Source: Astrothelium macrocarpum (taxonomy: Eukaryota > Ascomycota > Dothideomycetes > Trypetheliales > Trypetheliaceae). From it: a stretch of 64,000 nt of DNA. Location of the stretch: the NCBI GenBank assembly GCA_021030915.1, contig JAGEMR010000070.1:62001-126000 (forward strand), read 5' to 3'. The position numbers were made by a program, and so were the translations under genes. This document shows, one piece after another, positions 20,447 through 32,505 of the stretch; within the stretch, counting starts at the first letter, position 1; each line of letters opens with the position of its first letter. Below the pieces are notes generated by a model. The model did no database searches, was not told where the DNA came from, and worked only from the letters and a program-made list of their open reading frames with translations.

Positions 20447-23400
20447 TCAGAACCAGTTAGTGGTGAACTGCTGCTGAGTCTGCTGCGGTTGTGGCTGTGG
20501 GGGGACCGGACGACCAAAAGAAGCGAAAGGCTGCTGCACAGGAGCGCCAACAAATGTATTTGGAGCATAGGTATTGGAGGGAACATTGGAGACGTGCGTG
20601 GGAGGTGCGTATCCACCAGTCATGTTGCCAAACGTGTTGACGTTTCCGTGACGACGTGCAACGCTGCCGAATTGCGTGCTGGGAGGAAGTTGAGCGGTCG
20701 AAGGGATGTCGAATGGAGTGTTCTGTCCGCTGGATTCACCACTCAAGCGACCGTCGCGATCAGCAATCTTGGCAGCAATACGCTTGCCGTGAGGGGTAGA
20801 CTTGATAGCAGGGATGTGTGGACGGATGGCGTCGATGAGGCGGTCCTTCAACTCTGGTTCCGCATACTCCATCGCCGTCTGGACCACGTAGTTGGCGTAC
20901 GAGTCGCGCAAGAGTCGCTCGAGCTCATTACCAGCCATTAATTCCTTGATCATAGACTGCTTGGTTTCGCCATCCGTAGTACGAATGCACTTTTCGATGA
21001 CATTGGAGCTGAACTTTTGTTTAGAGAGGTTGGCAACCTGACCAAGGAAGCCGCGACAGACAGGTTGAGAGAATGCCGGTTCACCAAGGTCGAGAATATA
21101 TTGGACAACGTAATTGCCAAAGGGATCCTGGACAAGCGTGTGGGAATTGTCGGAGATCTGATGCACAAGCTGGGCTTTCTGGATGCCTGAAGCATGGTCG
21201 ATGCAGCGCTGAAGGACGCAGCAGCCATGACGGTGAGTCCCGACGACAACACAGTTGGCGCCGACAGCGTTGAAGATGAATTGGGCATCTTCTGCGACCA
21301 GGTGGTTGAGACATTTCTGGATTACATGGTTTCCGTTAAGATCTTGAATGAGAGGCACGACTTGCTCGCGAAGTGCATCAATGATCATGTCAATCTAAAT
21401 CCAATTAGCAGTTTATTCGCAAGATCGCTTGAATTAGATCTACCTGTTCGCGGGATGTAATAGATTCAATCATCTTTTGCAAAGCTCGTGTGCCATGCTG
21501 GTTAATCGCAATCACGTGCATACGAGGTGCAGCATTGCGAATGAGGACAGTGCGCTGCGCATCAGTCGTATACTCGAGCAACTTTTGGCATAGATAGTTT
21601 CCGAAAGGATCTGTATGGTTTGTGAGTCCTCAAAGACTTTAGAAAATCAACATATTGATGCAGTGCTTACCGGTCATGAGCTCGACTACATGGTCGCTCG
21701 TCTCAGCAAAGATCATCTGAATGCGCTCAGGGTTGCGATCCTCTAACTGCTTCTGCAAAAAGCGACAGCCATGTTGGTCCTTGCAAAGGCTGTAAATTTC
21801 CCCTTTGATTTGTTCAAGCTCGATATTCGTGAAGCGGGCTTGATCTATTTTTGAGTCAGCCGGGAAATCATCGGTCAGGCCGGACGACTGCTCACCTTCG
21901 CCATTTTGTGCGCGACGTGCTTGGATGACGCGAGCTTGACTATCGGGAGCGCGTGGCTGCTGATTGAATTGACCATATTGTTGGTACATACCAAGAGGGG
22001 CCTGGTAGACAGGCATCGAGTTCTGCCAAGCTTGTTGGTTTCCAAGGCTCAAAGTGTTCATGCCTGGCATGATTGGCATATTGTATCCACTGTACATTGG
22101 TTGCTGGTTCTGAAAGCTGCCAAATGTTGGAGAGACTGGAGCTCCAGAGGTGGTCTGCTGTTGATCATCTGGCTCTCCAATGGTCGAGGCCATGGTGGGT
22201 CCGAAGGGTGCAGCGTTTGCTTGGAGCGTGGATGGCAAAGTACGGAGACCTGCAGCTTGCTCGTCAACACGAAAGTCTCCACCAGAAAGGTCACGGCTGT
22301 TACGGTTGACAGCACCGGGTGGAATGCGACCGATGCTTGCGTTGTGATTCTGGAAGTGTTGTTCTGCGTGCGTCTTTAGACCAGCTGTTGGTGAGGTCAA
22401 AGACCCATTCATTCCACCAACATTCTTCATTGTGGGAATATCATTCGTCGAGTAGGAAGATTGCAGCTTTGGTGGAGTGGGAGTGTTATTCTGATTGGAA
22501 GAAGTGGAAAAGGCACCTGGACGCTTGAGTTCAGAATAAGAGTTGTAGGTGGCGCCCATAGAGTGACGATTGGCTCCAGCAGTTTTGGTGGGGGTCTGAG
22601 CACCTGACCCGATCTGAGTGGAGCCGTAACTGTCAAATTGCTGGGACATGGGACGTATGCTGTTTAGTGGAAGTGACTGCTGAGAACGCTGATGGTGACC
22701 AAAGGCAGACCAAGCAGGTTCAGTGTCGGTGGGGGTGGTCTGAGCGAGATCCAAAGCAGTGGAATTGTCAGACGGCTGGGATCCACCAGCGGACATGTTG
22801 CTAAGTTGCACGCTGTTGGAACGGTCGGAGCGGAGAAGAATTGGAAACTGATCATCAGACTGGCCCACTTGGACAAAGGTATTGCGAGTTGGAGACGTGA
22901 TCGAGTTGGTGCTTGCTCCAATCCCTTGTTTGTCGTCCTCGTCACCGAGGAGATCCTTAGGGAGGTGCTGGAGCACTGAAGCGAGATCGGGCATTTCACG
23001 GCCACGACCAGTTACCGGCATAGAGTTCCTATTCAAGCTTGAAGGTCTCAGCATTTGAACAAAAACGAAGAACAGGAGCAGATTACGTGAGATCGGGAAC
23101 GGTGACGGAGAGAGAAGGTAATACCACAACACTAAGACTACCTAGACTAGGTGCATGATAGCGCCAGGCAGAAGGTTACTCTGTAGCACGTGGTGGGGTT
23201 TCAGGTGAGCTAGTAGTGAAAGAGGGAGATAGCCAGGCTGCCAAACGGGCAAAAAGAGAGGGGGGCTCCACAAGGATAACATCAAATTCACTCACATGGC
23301 AGCTGAACGATGATCATAATCAGTCACGTTACTGGACCAGTCCTCTTCTTCGTCCTCTTCGTCCGAGTGACGACGAGAACCAGGGACAGATCGCGAAGGT

Positions 23401-24526
23401 AAGTTGGATGAGGTATGGTGATGCAAAGGACGTGAGTGCTCTGACGGTGGAGAGGCTAATTGAGATCCAGCACGGCTTGGACGAGTGAGACCCGGAGGCG
23501 AACCGATAGAGTTGATGCTGGAGGTCGAGTATCTGTTCGAGCGAGGGAACGCAGAAGTGAATCCATTCTCGCGATACTCAGGGGGTGTTGTGGGTTCGCT
23601 CTGACGTCCTCCTAGACTAGTATGTCCAATGCTATCCGACAGACGCTGGATTTCGTCCTCACCATGCTTCTGCTGGAGGTCCAGAAGTGCCATTTCGGCC
23701 TCAAATCGACGACGTTGCTCTCGCAGATACTCGTGCTCAAGTTTTTTCTTTTCGAGCTACAGCAGATATTAGCTAGCTGACCCGTTGAAAAAAGTGAGTC
23801 ACACAGAACAGGGTATAGGGATTAATCTTCACAGACCGCGTTACACAACGGCAACGAAGCAATTATCTATCGTTAATTCACTTCAGAATCTCTATGGAAT
23901 CAACACGATCACTATAGCCCAGCAACACCAAGCAAAGTAGCAGAGACTTCTGCCACATGCAACAGTGAAGCAAGCCAAGCAAAAGCAATTGACTATCTAT
24001 CGGGAGAAGACTACAGGGGTCACACGTGGGAGATGAAACATGCGTTTCAAATGGCCGTTACAGGTGGAGACGAGACGATGGTACCTACAAGTTGCATTTT
24101 ATGATATGTCTGTGATCTGGATTAGCCAATGATTTATGCCTTAGGGAAGTGGCCAAGACCCGTCATAACACAGTACATTCGAACTGCCATAGTCATGTCG
24201 ATTACAAATAATCGGGGACTCTGGGGAAAAAGAATAGGACGTACGTTGTTGGTGTGATCTTGTGGCTCTGCTGCCAACCTCCTCTGTTGACCAATGGGTG
24301 AAAGTGTTGGGACAGTATTCATGGTGAATCTTCGGTGCAGACTTGCACGAGCATCATTGGAAGTAGACGTCTGGTTTTGTATCTGTGTGTGAATTTTCGC
24401 TGGGAATGTCCCTCGACTTGGTGACAAGGGAGAGGTATAAGTCAGAGGGGAGTCTTCTGTAGGTGATTGAGGGCTACGAAAGCGAAGGTCGTCGGCGCGG
24501 TCGCCAAAGCCATTTGAAAAGGCCAT
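20447..24526 (-). CDS. Pumilio-family (PUF) RNA-binding protein, Puf4-like
   Basis: Post-transcriptional regulator that binds UGUA-type sites in mRNA 3' UTRs. Exons on the minus strand: 24245-24526, 23296-23756, 21671-23046, 21444-21610 and 20447-21394, 1077 residues in phase. A long Ser/Thr/Gln-rich N-terminus with a charged coiled-coil-like EKKKLEHEYLREQRRRFEAE precedes eight PUF repeats. Repeat cores in order: HGCRFLQKQLE, FGNYLCQKLLE, HGTRALQKMIE, NGNHVIQKCLN, HGCCVLQRCID, FGNYVVQYILD, FSSNVIEKCIR, YANYVVQTAME. The Cys stacking residue in repeat 5 and the S-N-E of repeat 7 point to the Puf4 class. A Pro/Gln-rich tail ends FTTNWF. The first intron (488 bp) is long for this genome and may hide an extra exon, and the splice acceptor at 23046/23047 has a close alternative. 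Confidence 0.88.
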
Positions 24527-26195
24527 TCTCTACTATTACAAGACTGAACCAAGGTCAGCTAGGTCTCATCTCTTGTAGGTTGCATGAGGGACTCATGACT
24601 TGGTGGGGGAGAGGAATGCGGCAGATTCACCACCGCAGCAAAAGGAAGAGGCAATTGCCCAAGGCGTGATATGAAAAAGGGATGCAGACCAGTAAAAATA
24701 CAAGAGATGTCGCAAGATTTTTGCACGCGCACCGTGGTGGTGTGGGTCGAGTGGGAAGAGAATGGGTGGGGAGTCGCAAGTGAATTAGTCCGTCTGTGGT
24801 GTTGTACAGAAGCGCTTTCCCCACCAAGACCCGCCTACACGACAGACAAACAGTCTTGGTGTTCTGGATGGTTCAATCAGTATCACACATCTGCACAGGC
24901 ACGGTAACGAAGGAAAAAGGCAGCGTTGCAGGTGTGGAAGGAGGCGATGGAGCGGAGGAGCAAGAGGCGAGAGGTGCAAAGTACCTAGCCCACCCCAAGT
25001 GAGCCTTTTCTCGGGGCAGTTAGTCAGAGCCTTAAGGTAGCATGGACGCAAAAGCAGCTAGTTCCGCCACGGGACCGGTGCCCATTGGAACGCTGCATTT
25101 CTTAATATCTACAGATCGGCCAAAGCCGCTAGTTTCGCACGCATAAGAGACGCGGCAGCACAGAATCGTCTGATGGTTGACAAATGGGTTGCTTGATGCG
25201 CAACATGCAGCATCGCAACGGCACCGGCTATATGAACTACAAGCCAGAATAAGGTACGGAGGACATGCTCGAAGCTTGGATTGCTTGGTCTCTGAAGGCG
25301 TGCACAGCAGAGCAAGCGAGCCGAGCGACAAAGCCGAGCCGGAGAATTGAGCTTATCCTGTTGGGCAAACGTCACCCGGAATGTGGAGTTAGTTTCATGA
25401 CTTGGGTCCAGGATGGCCAGGCGGAGGCTGGTTGTGATGCCGGAGGATCGTCTTGCTACTTCGTGTGGTGGTTGAGCGCTAGCGTCAAGTCAGGGTCTTG
25501 CTGCGTGACGGAGGGAGGGCCCCTGCAGCCGGAGGGGTCTCGCTTTGTGGGCCAGCGAAAAACGCCTCGAGTCGCTGTAGACAGCGTCCAGCCGTAGATG
25601 CACCGATGGCTGGCCGATCGGAGGGCAGAGAAGATTCGATCTGGTCTGCCACTGACGCTCGGATAGGTGAACGTGATTTTCCTCACCGCTTTTTGCTGTG
25701 GAGCCGTTTGAGGATCTGCGGCGCCACCGACAGGAACCACGAAAGAGTTCGCCAGCGCTAGCACAGGCCATGGAGAGGGCTTTCGGACAGTGCCGAGCAG
25801 GATGTGGGAGGGCGGGATATGTCTGAGGGGCAGCGGGCGTGGCGGCGCCATTCAATTAGATACTTTAGTTGTCCTCCCCTGCCGGCTGCGGCTCTCATTT
25901 CCCCAAGCCGTTGTGCATCGCTTCTGGGCGTCCCTGCAGCAGCCTTAGATTCACGCAAGATGAGAGAATCTTGATGTCAATATCCTTAGTGGTGTGTCGC
26001 TCCAATGTCGCTATCTGACCGCAGATGAGTGGCGGGACAAAATGATCGGCCCACTCAGCTATATCTTTTTGGACCAAAAGCGGGCGCTGGTCCGTGCGCA
26101 ATTTTTCTGCCATCACTGCATCAGTTAATGACTCCACTATGAACCAGCGCAAAGGCACGGAGGGCATGAGTGGCACTGCCAGTAAATAATCCACA
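24527..26195. other. Shared upstream region of PUF (-) and RPC2 (+) genes
   Basis: 1.67 kb between two divergent starts, likely a bidirectional promoter with long 5' leaders. 25400-25900 is fairly GC-rich and leaves overlapping open frames on both strands, none with protein-family features. No repeat or RNA gene is recognised. Confidence 0.5.
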
Positions 26196-29100
26196 ATGCC
26201 ACCAAAGAGAAAGAAATCCGGTGCGGTCGATGCTACTCCAGCCACTTCCAAAGCAGATGCGCCTCGAGCAGAAACTCAGACAAATCCAAAATCTACATCC
26301 AAGACTTCGACTAAACAACCCAGCGTTCGCACAGAAGCACCTCAGATCAGCGAAAAAAGTCCAAACGATTCCCACAAACGTAAATCTGTGCGGTCTGAAG
26401 AAGATGTACGGCGAATCTCGATGGCGTATCAGATCAGCGTTAACATGACTAATACCGAATTAGGAAGACGACTGGTTAAAGCCCTTTTACTATGGCAAGT
26501 CCGTGAACGATCCGATCAATACGGCTAGAGTACATCAAAAGTCCATTTAGCTATAATATCAACCTAACAGGCCACTAGGACAAATGGAACTTACTGCCTG
26601 CCTTTCTCAAAGTGAAAGGTCTGGTCAAACAACACATTGAGTCCTTCAACTATTTTGTCGAGACTGAGCTGCAAAAAATTATCGATGTGAATCGTGAGAT
26701 ACGAAGTGATGTCGATCATAAATTCTTCCTACGGTAGGCTCCACGCAGAAGTTGCATGTGTTACATGCCGCTAACGAGGTGATGCCAAGATATGAAGCCA
26801 TTCGGGTGCTCAAACCTTGCCGTAGTGAGGATGACCATGAATACGTGGTCAACGTCAAGACTTTTCGGAATCATCCCGAGTTCACCCCAAACGAATGCCG
26901 TCTTAGAGATATGACCTATGCTGCTCCGATCGTGGTTGATATTCTTTACAAGCGCGGCCATGATACCATCCGGAAAAGAGATGTCTGCATAGGTAGAATA
27001 CCTATCATGCTTCGGAGTTCAAAGTGCGTACTTGCCGGTCGGCCAGCTCGAGAAATGGGAGCCCTCGGGGAATGTTCAATTGATCCTGGAGGCTACTTTG
27101 TGGTAAGAGGGCAGGAGAAGGTCATTCTTGTACAAGAGCAGCTCAGCAAAAATCGTGTGCTTGTCGAATCTGTCAAAGGAGCCGTGCAAGCATCTGTAAC
27201 AAGGTACGTTTAAAAGGCTCATGTCGCTCATGTCGCCCGGAATTCTAGTAACATTACTTAGTTCAACCCATGAACGCAAATCCAAAAGCTACGTGCTGCT
27301 CAAAAAGGGTCGAATATACTTTCGCCATAACACTTTCAACGAGGATATACCTATTGTCGTTATTCTAAAGGCCATGGGCATTCAATCCGATCGTGAAATC
27401 GCCGCACTGATTGCGGGAGACGTCATAGCGTATCAGGATGCATTTGCAGTCAATTTTGAGGAATCCGCCAAACTGGACGTCCTTACTCAGCAACAAGCAC
27501 TCGAATTTATTGGCAGCCATCTCAAAATTACACGAAGACCTGGCCAGCCTTATCGGCGAAACCATCAACAAGAGGCCTTGGAGTCGCTCTCTTCCGTCAT
27601 TGTTACTCATGTCCCAGTCCATGATCTGAACTTCCGTCCAAAGGCCATATACATTGCCTTTATGGTCCGAAGAGTTGTCATGGCAGTCCAAGATCCCAGC
27701 CTTATTGATGACAGAGACTATGTTGGAAATAAAAGACTCGAATTAGCGGGACAGATGTTGGCGCTTTTATTTGAAGATTTGTTCAAGAGGTTCAATAACG
27801 ATTTCAAATCAACTATTGACAAGGTTCTGCGTAAACCGAATCGGACATCAGAATTTGACGCTTTACATCACATCCATGTGCATGTAACAACCATCACCGG
27901 CGGAATGGAACGTGCAATTGCAACTGGCAACTGGAACGTCACGCGCTTCAAAATGCATCGAGCTGGTGTATCTCATCTTTTGAGCCGTTTCAGCTACATC
28001 GCTGCACTTGGGATGATGACTCGTATCCAGAGTCAATTTGAGAAGACAAGGAAGGTCAGTGGGCCTCGAGCATTGCAGCCATCACAATTTGGTATGTTAT
28101 GTCCTTCAGATACTCCAGAAGGTGAATCTTGTGGTCTAGTCAAAAACCTGGCTTTGATGACCCACGTCACCACCGAGAACGAGGAAGCTCCGGTACGAAA
28201 GCTTGTCTTTATGTTAGGAGCCGAGGAGATAGCGTCCATAACCGGCACAGAGATTTATAACGAAGGGGCATACATTGTATTCATTAATGGTACACCGGTT
28301 GCCATCATACGGCATCCACAAAAGTTTCTCAACGGTTTCCGGAGATTTCGACGAATGGGCCGCATGTCCGAGTTTATCAGCATTTACATCAACCATCGCT
28401 ACCAAAGCGTTCACATTTCCACGGATGAAGGCCGAGTCTGTCGACCGCTCATTGTTGTTGAGAAAGGAAAATCAAAGGTAAACGCACGATTTTTACAGTA
28501 CCTACAGAAAGGATCAATGGACTTCGATGGCTTTCTCAACAAAGGGCTGGTCGAATATCTTGACGTCAATGAAGAGAACGATTCCAACATTGCCATTTAC
28601 GAGAGTGGTGAATACGGTATCAACGAAGCAACCACGCACCTCGAAATTGAACCTTTTACTATCCTTGGAGCCGTTGCTGGACTTATTCCTTATCCCCACC
28701 ACAATCAATCTCCTCGAAATACATACCAATGCGCTATGGGTAAACAAGCTATGGGCGCCGTTGCATACAATCAGTTCACCCGTATCGATACATTACTGTA
28801 CCTGATGGTATATCCACAAAAGCCACTGGTAAAAACTCGAACGATAGAACTTGTCAAGTATGACAAACTACCGGCCGGTCAGAATAGTATCGTTGCTGTC
28901 ATGTCCTATTCAGGTTACGATATTGAAGACGCCCTTGTTCTCAATAAAGCCAGCTGCGACCGAGGTTTTGGCCGGTGCCAAGTCATGCGCAAAGTCAGCG
29001 TATCCCTCAAAAGATACGCCAACGGCGGCCGTGACCGCATCGGCGACCGCAACGTCTCCGAGCCCAGGCACGCCAAGCTCGGTGCCGACGGCCTTGTCGA

Positions 29101-30079
29101 AGTTGGCGTTCAGGTGCAAGACCGCGATGTCATGGTTCTCAAGCAGCAGCCTATCAACACGGGAAATGCCGGTGTTGGTTCTGACGCCGGCCGCAGTGAC
29201 GATGAGGCCTGGAAACCAGCGCCCATCTCCTATCGACTCCCCGATCCGTGCTACGTCGACAAAGTCGTCGCCACCGCCAACGAAGGCGAGACGGACCTGC
29301 TCAAGATCCTGACGCGGCAGACGCGGCGCCCCGAAGTCGGGGATAAGTTCAGCTCGCGCCACGGCCAGAAAGGCGTCGTAGGCCTCATCGCGGCAGAGGC
29401 CGACATGCCTTTCGACGATAACGGCATCCGACCCGACGTCATCATGAACCCGCACGGCTTCCCGTCGCGTATGACCGTGGGCAAGATGCTGGAGCTGCTG
29501 GCAGGCAAGGCGGGCATCCTCAACGGCGCTTTTGAGTACGGCACTGCGTTTGGTGGCTCTGACGCCCGTGATATGGGCGATGCGCTAATTCGCGCCGGCT
29601 ACGGCTACTCGGGCAAGGACTTCCTCACCAGCGGCATCACGGGCGAGCCACTGCAGTGCTATGTCTTCATGGGCCCGACATATTACCAGAAGCTGAAGCA
29701 CATGGTGCAGGACAAGATGCACGCGCGTCCGCGTGGGCCTCGTGCGATCTTGACGCGGCAGCCGACTGAGGGCCGGAGTCGCGATGGTGGATTGAGACTG
29801 GGAGAGATGGAGCGGGATTGTCTGGTTGCGTATGGAGCGAGCCAGCTGCTACTGGAGCGGCTGATGCTGAGCAGCGATGTGCATGAGGTGGATGTGTGCG
29901 AGACGTGCGGGATGATGGGATATGTCGGGTGGTGCCAGATGTGCCGGAAGAGCGAGGGCGTGGTGAGGGTGCGAATGCCGTATGCGGCGAAGTTGCTACT
30001 GCAGGAGCTCCTCAGTATGAATGTGAAGGCGAGTTTGAGGTTGGAGGATGAATTCCCGGCAGAAAATGGGTTAGCTTAG
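26196..30079 (+). CDS. RPC2: DNA-directed RNA polymerase III second-largest subunit (RPC2)
   Basis: Beta-like subunit of RNA polymerase III, which transcribes tRNA and 5S rRNA genes in the nucleus. Exons: 26196-26405, 26464-26529, 26579-26733, 26790-27203 and 27262-30079, 1220 residues in phase, near the usual length after a variable Lys/Ser-rich N-terminus. Markers in order: WLKPFYYGKSVNDPINTA, DKWNLLPAFLKVKGLVKQHI, TPNECRLRDMTYAAPI, GYFVVRGQEKVILVQEQLSK, SSTHERKSKSYVLLKK, LCPSDTPEGESCGLVKNLAL, SYSGYDIEDALVLNKAS and GDKFSSRHGQKGVVG (active-site region), MNPHGFPSRMTVGKMLELLAGK. The C-terminal zinc-binding site is CETCGMMGYVGWCQMC. Pol III type follows from the DKWNLLPAFLKVKG and KQHIESFNYFV segments. 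The last third is markedly more GC-rich than the rest. Confidence 0.95.
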
Positions 30080-30634
30080 TTTTTAGCAATGATATATTGG
30101 GAAGCACCCAACTGAAATGTTCATCAGGAACTCTGTTCGTCTTGCGTCATTCCCAACCGTTTTCATGATCCTTATATACAAATAGGGTCCGGTTTTCGGT
30201 AAACTATCCAGTACAAAACGCTCTACTATGGCTTGCTACCACCTCTCCTCGCCCTTTGCTTGATTCGAAGAACGTCAGAGAAAAGCACGCAGTGAATAAA
30301 GCAGCGAACCATAGACTCAGAAGGCCCTTTGTTGAAATGTTATCTATCACTGCAGGCGCGGAAGCCATCCTTGTATTTACATGTTGCGTCCGTGATCGGT
30401 TGAGCATACCGTATCTTGGCGGATTTCTTGGCGTAATTGAGAGCTACAACAGTCTGCCATAAATTTGGTTGGAGTTCAAGGGTCTTAAGACCTTGGGTAT
30501 GGCTGAGGACATTCCACATCTGAGTTGAGTGCTTTGTTTGCTCGAAAAAAGTTTCATGGTAGGAAGACAATAGAATCATGTTGGTACAAGTCAATTTTTA
30601 AGCCATTGCAACTTCAGAGTTGCACTTCTCCGAG
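30080..30634. other. Intergenic between convergent RPC2 and FCP1-like genes
   Basis: 555 bp probably holding both 3' UTRs. No coding signal. Confidence 0.5.
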
Positions 30635-31549
30635 CTACTGAGGTGCCGCCAAAATGGCACGCCATCCACGAACATACGAACTTATGTTATCCCACCATTT
30701 TGCTCCCTCAAGGAATTCAACAACATCGATGAGCACCACATCCTCTGGCTGTCCCCTGCCAGATACCCTCCCCTTAAACTCTGGAATTTGAAAAGCATTG
30801 AAGGGCTCCCCTTTGCCCTTCTCAAGCGAGTCGTCAATAAGCAAGGTATTTGCTTGGGTCCAGGGGGAACCCTCGGAATCCATGAGCTTATTTGATTTCC
30901 AGATCTGGCCGAGCCGTTTATATACTTGCACCTTGTTATTGTATTGCTGTGATGATAGGCCCAAAGTGTCGCGGGCCCAGATTGCGACGAGTTGCCGGCG
31001 CTGCTCGGAGGTGAAGAGTCGGTCGCACATTTCTTTAACATTGCGAGGCTTGGCGCTTGACCATACCATGACTGCGTGGTTTGCAAAGAGATATTCAAAG
31101 AGCTCTGTCGTGTGAGGACGGGTGATGAAATGTGTGGGTCTTTCGCGACTGGGTCGATAGAGAACGGTACCGTTCAAATCTATGATTACTAACAGACACT
31201 GAGGGCTTGCCAATCTATTCGTTGTAGTAAGTGTTTCTTTGATATAGTCTGTGCTTGGTTTGGGTATGGGAAGCAGTGGTATTGCCTGAGATACCATGCG
31301 TGGCACAATGATGGAATTTCGTTGAGAGGTGCTGTCCTTTCCAGAAGCTTCGGCTTTGAGATGGCTCTTAGATGTGACAACACTATTACGCGAGAGCGTC
31401 TGCGCGGAAAGGGGGACATTGTTCACGTTGATCGGAGCTCCTGGAAACGTACCAACAGTAGGATGAGCTGTCTGTTCTTTACCTGTTTTGTCTTCGTTCG
31501 CCTTCAGTTGCGGTCGTTTAATCCTAGGGATCACAGTCGTGTTGTGCAT
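30635..31549 (-). CDS. FCP1/NIF (HAD-type) domain protein with altered catalytic motif
   Basis: 304 residues. Residues 1-110 are hydrophilic and variable. The FCP1-homology domain starts at LLVIIDLNGTVLYRP (119-133), continues with HTTELFEYLFANHAVMVWSSAKP (near 146-168) and ends with NTLLIDDSLEKG (near 235-246) and EFLEGAKWWDNISSYVR. FCP1/SCP phosphatases act on the polymerase II C-terminal repeat, and Tim50 is a related import receptor. The motif here is DLNGT, not DxDG(T/V): the second Asp, the general acid, is Asn. Activity may therefore be reduced or absent. The frame is open ~60 codons upstream of this ATG without another Met, and an out-of-frame ATG occurs in the leader. The start is therefore the first in-frame ATG. 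Confidence 0.75.
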   Translation of the reverse strand: MHNTTVIPRIKRPQLKANEDKTGKEQTAHPTVGTFPGAPINVNNVPLSAQTLSRNSVVTSKSHLKAEASGKDSTSQRNSIIVPRMVSQAIPLLPIPKPSTDYIKETLTTTNRLASPQCLLVIIDLNGTVLYRPSRERPTHFITRPHTTELFEYLFANHAVMVWSSAKPRNVKEMCDRLFTSEQRRQLVAIWARDTLGLSSQQYNNKVQVYKRLGQIWKSNKLMDSEGSPWTQANTLLIDDSLEKGKGEPFNAFQIPEFKGRVSGRGQPEDVVLIDVVEFLEGAKWWDNISSYVRGWRAILAAPQ

Positions 31550-31915
31550 ATGCCGTGGTGTTTTCTTCCCCGCGGCCTTTGCATTGGACGTCTTCTCTAC
31601 TCTGGGATTCCTCCGCGTCTCATGGTTAATTGCTCTTACGGACTCATTCGAAGAAGATTGGTGTTGCGCTTGTGAGAAGGTTTTTGAGGTATATCTGAGA
31701 TACTGGTCAACTTGAGATTCAATTTACAATGATGGTGACGGGATTTAATCGTATTGGGGTTGGATTGTAGGGTAGAAAGAATGGAGAACGGGACAAAGGT
31801 GACAAGGAGCAATTGACAATTTAGAGAAATTATATGTCAATATACACAAAAACTATTTGATCAGAAACAGTATAGAATGCATTGTTTCCTAAATGAAGAG
31901 GTAGAAGCCATTGAC
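31550..31915. other. Short intergenic region, FCP1-like upstream side
   Basis: The first ~180 bp stays open in the FCP1-like frame (a basic, Ser-rich translation) but has no start codon. It is probably 5' leader or part of an unrecognised upstream exon. Confidence 0.4.
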
Positions 31916-32302
31916 TCACTGTTGTTCATGATGCTCCAAGTCTATTTGAGGCCAACTTTGAGCAGAGCTGGAGCTGGACTCTTGGGTCGCTTTTGGCCCT
32001 GCATTCTTATCGCCCGAATCTGAGAGTAGCCCAAGGCGCGTAAAGCTGTCTGATAACTGCTCCATATCGGCTTGCTCCCCTGGGGCAGTCAATAACTCCG
32101 TATTTTCTGAGAGGCTCTTGGAGTTTGTTGATGAAGAAGAGCACACGTATTTACGCGCTCCAGATATTCCGCTCATTTTTATGGCAGGTATCCAACTAGA
32201 AATGAGTCCTGTGACATTGGCCTTCATTGTTTAGCTGCAGCATATCACGACAGGGGACCTTTTTGAACCAACATACCTTAATAAGCCGCGAGAGGGAGCC
32301 AT
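31916..32302 (-). CDS. Small Ser-rich hypothetical protein
   Basis: Two exons on the minus strand, 32277-32302 and 31916-32195, joined by an 81-bp intron (GTATGT...TTCTAG), give 101 residues starting MAPSRGLLSWIPAIKMSG. The short basic-hydrophobic N-terminus could be a mitochondrial presequence. The remainder is Ser/Glu-rich and probably disordered (SSSSTNSKSLSENTE ... SSSSAQSWPQIDLEHHEQQ). It is divergent from RRP36 with about 200 bp between starts, suggesting a shared promoter. I recognise no family. The main support is the clean splice sites and phase. Confidence 0.5.
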
Positions 32303-32505
32303 GAAGTCGTAGAAGCCCCAGCTTGAAACGCAATAGTTTTGACTCTTTGCCTAACAATGAACTGAGTCGGGTGTGTCGAGTCAATATGCGTTGTCGAAAG
32401 GTTGAGACAAAAGTTTGGAGGGGAGCTATAGTGTCTGCTGACTCAGCAGACTATGATGTTATGAGCACAAAGTCAAATGTTCAAGCTTCTCATTTTGTCG
32501 AAGCA

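Noticed and set aside
20270..20941. Plus-strand 223-codon frame
   Set aside because: It is antisense to the C-terminal exon of the PUF gene, whose repeats are unmistakable.
24785..26251. Open frames on both strands between the PUF and RPC2 starts
   Set aside because: No conserved motifs; region better explained as a shared upstream region with leaders.
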